This document shows, in pieces, positions 13,789-13,792 of a stretch of DNA of 13,792 bases (within the stretch, counting starts at the first letter, position 1; each line of letters opens with the position of its first letter). A model generated the notes under the pieces. The model was not told where the DNA came from, made no database searches, and saw only the letters and a program-made list of their open reading frames with translations. The translations under genes were made by a program, and so were the position numbers. Source of the stretch: an uncultured Oscillibacter sp. (GTDB lineage Bacteria > Bacillota > Clostridia > Oscillospirales > Oscillospiraceae); assembly GCA_910576845.1 (NCBI GenBank), contig CAJTJA010000062.1:1-13792 (forward strand). Direction: 5' to 3'.

Positions 13789-13792
13789 ATGG
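13789..13792 (+). CDS. Start of a divergent gene (only the first codon is visible)
   Basis: ATG at 13789 follows GGAGG at about 6 bases, downstream of a strong promoter and palindrome. The product cannot be known from the window. The arrangement, a gene divergent from a MATE pump with an operator at its start, suggests a TetR- or MarR-type regulator; this is inference from layout only. Confidence 0.4.

Noticed and set aside
1..13792. Genome-wide TAG recoding
   Set aside because: The long intact genes (MATE, GPH, RpiR, phosphoesterase, anti-sigma) have no internal TAG, and the sigma factor and the 119-residue protein end in TAG; the amber codons are concentrated in broken genes.
1..13792. CRISPR array, tRNA or rRNA genes
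   Set aside because: No regularly spaced repeats and no tRNA- or rRNA-like sequence were seen on either strand.

Overview
The window looks like a chromosomal accessory region of a gut-type Clostridia bacterium (Oscillospiraceae-like; this is inference from gene families, AGGAGG-type ribosome binding sites and GC-rich codon use in the metabolic genes). It is a mosaic. Intact cargo modules are separated by scars of mobile elements, and the sigma-factor module (about 1650-4600) is visibly more AT-rich than the sugar-transport module (about 5520-10930).

Layout. (1) 1-895, minus: a BlaI-type repressor translationally coupled to the N-terminus of a BlaR1-like M56 sensor peptidase that runs off the left edge, with a clear promoter and two operator-like dyads. 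(2) 911-1600, minus: a terminator and three stacked relics: the C-terminal tail of an ICE-type large serine recombinase, a WYL-like regulator tail and the N-terminus of an IS1182-type transposase. (3) 1647-4388, minus: an ECF sigma factor, a membrane anti-sigma-like DUF4367 protein, a small secreted protein with an amber codon just after its signal peptide, a second small protein with an amber codon at codon 3, and a small membrane protein. Two copies of a 36-base element with identical ends and a 16-base variable dyad core lie before the anti-sigma gene and before the second small gene; they are candidate target promoters of the sigma factor. (4) 4459-4611, minus: a strong promoter and the first 17 codons of a response regulator, cut off just upstream of the sigma gene. 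(5) 4640-5445: a mobile-element-like scrap, a 20-base perfect palindrome with a T-rich tail, and a minus-strand hypothetical ORF without a ribosome binding site. (6) 5522-10933: a divergent catabolic module with an RpiR-family SIS regulator (minus) facing a GPH-family sugar:cation symporter and a 963-residue calcineurin-like phosphoesterase with LamG-like domain (plus). (7) 10935-12187, minus: decayed genes resembling ICE/plasmid genes, with a frameshift in a run of six C and another amber codon. (8) 12364-13792: a MATE efflux gene facing the start of an unseen gene, across a perfect 22-base palindrome that is probably a regulator operator.

How the parts work together. The RpiR/GPH/phosphoesterase unit probably senses a sugar phosphate, imports a glycoside and removes a phosphoester in the cytoplasm (no signal peptide is visible on the phosphoesterase). 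The sigma/anti-sigma unit probably responds to an envelope signal and drives small secreted or membrane proteins. BlaI/M56 and MATE are antibiotic- or toxin-response modules. The most unusual items are the paired 36-base elements in the sigma module, the repeated in-frame amber codons, and the cytosolic multidomain phosphoesterase beside a GPH transporter.
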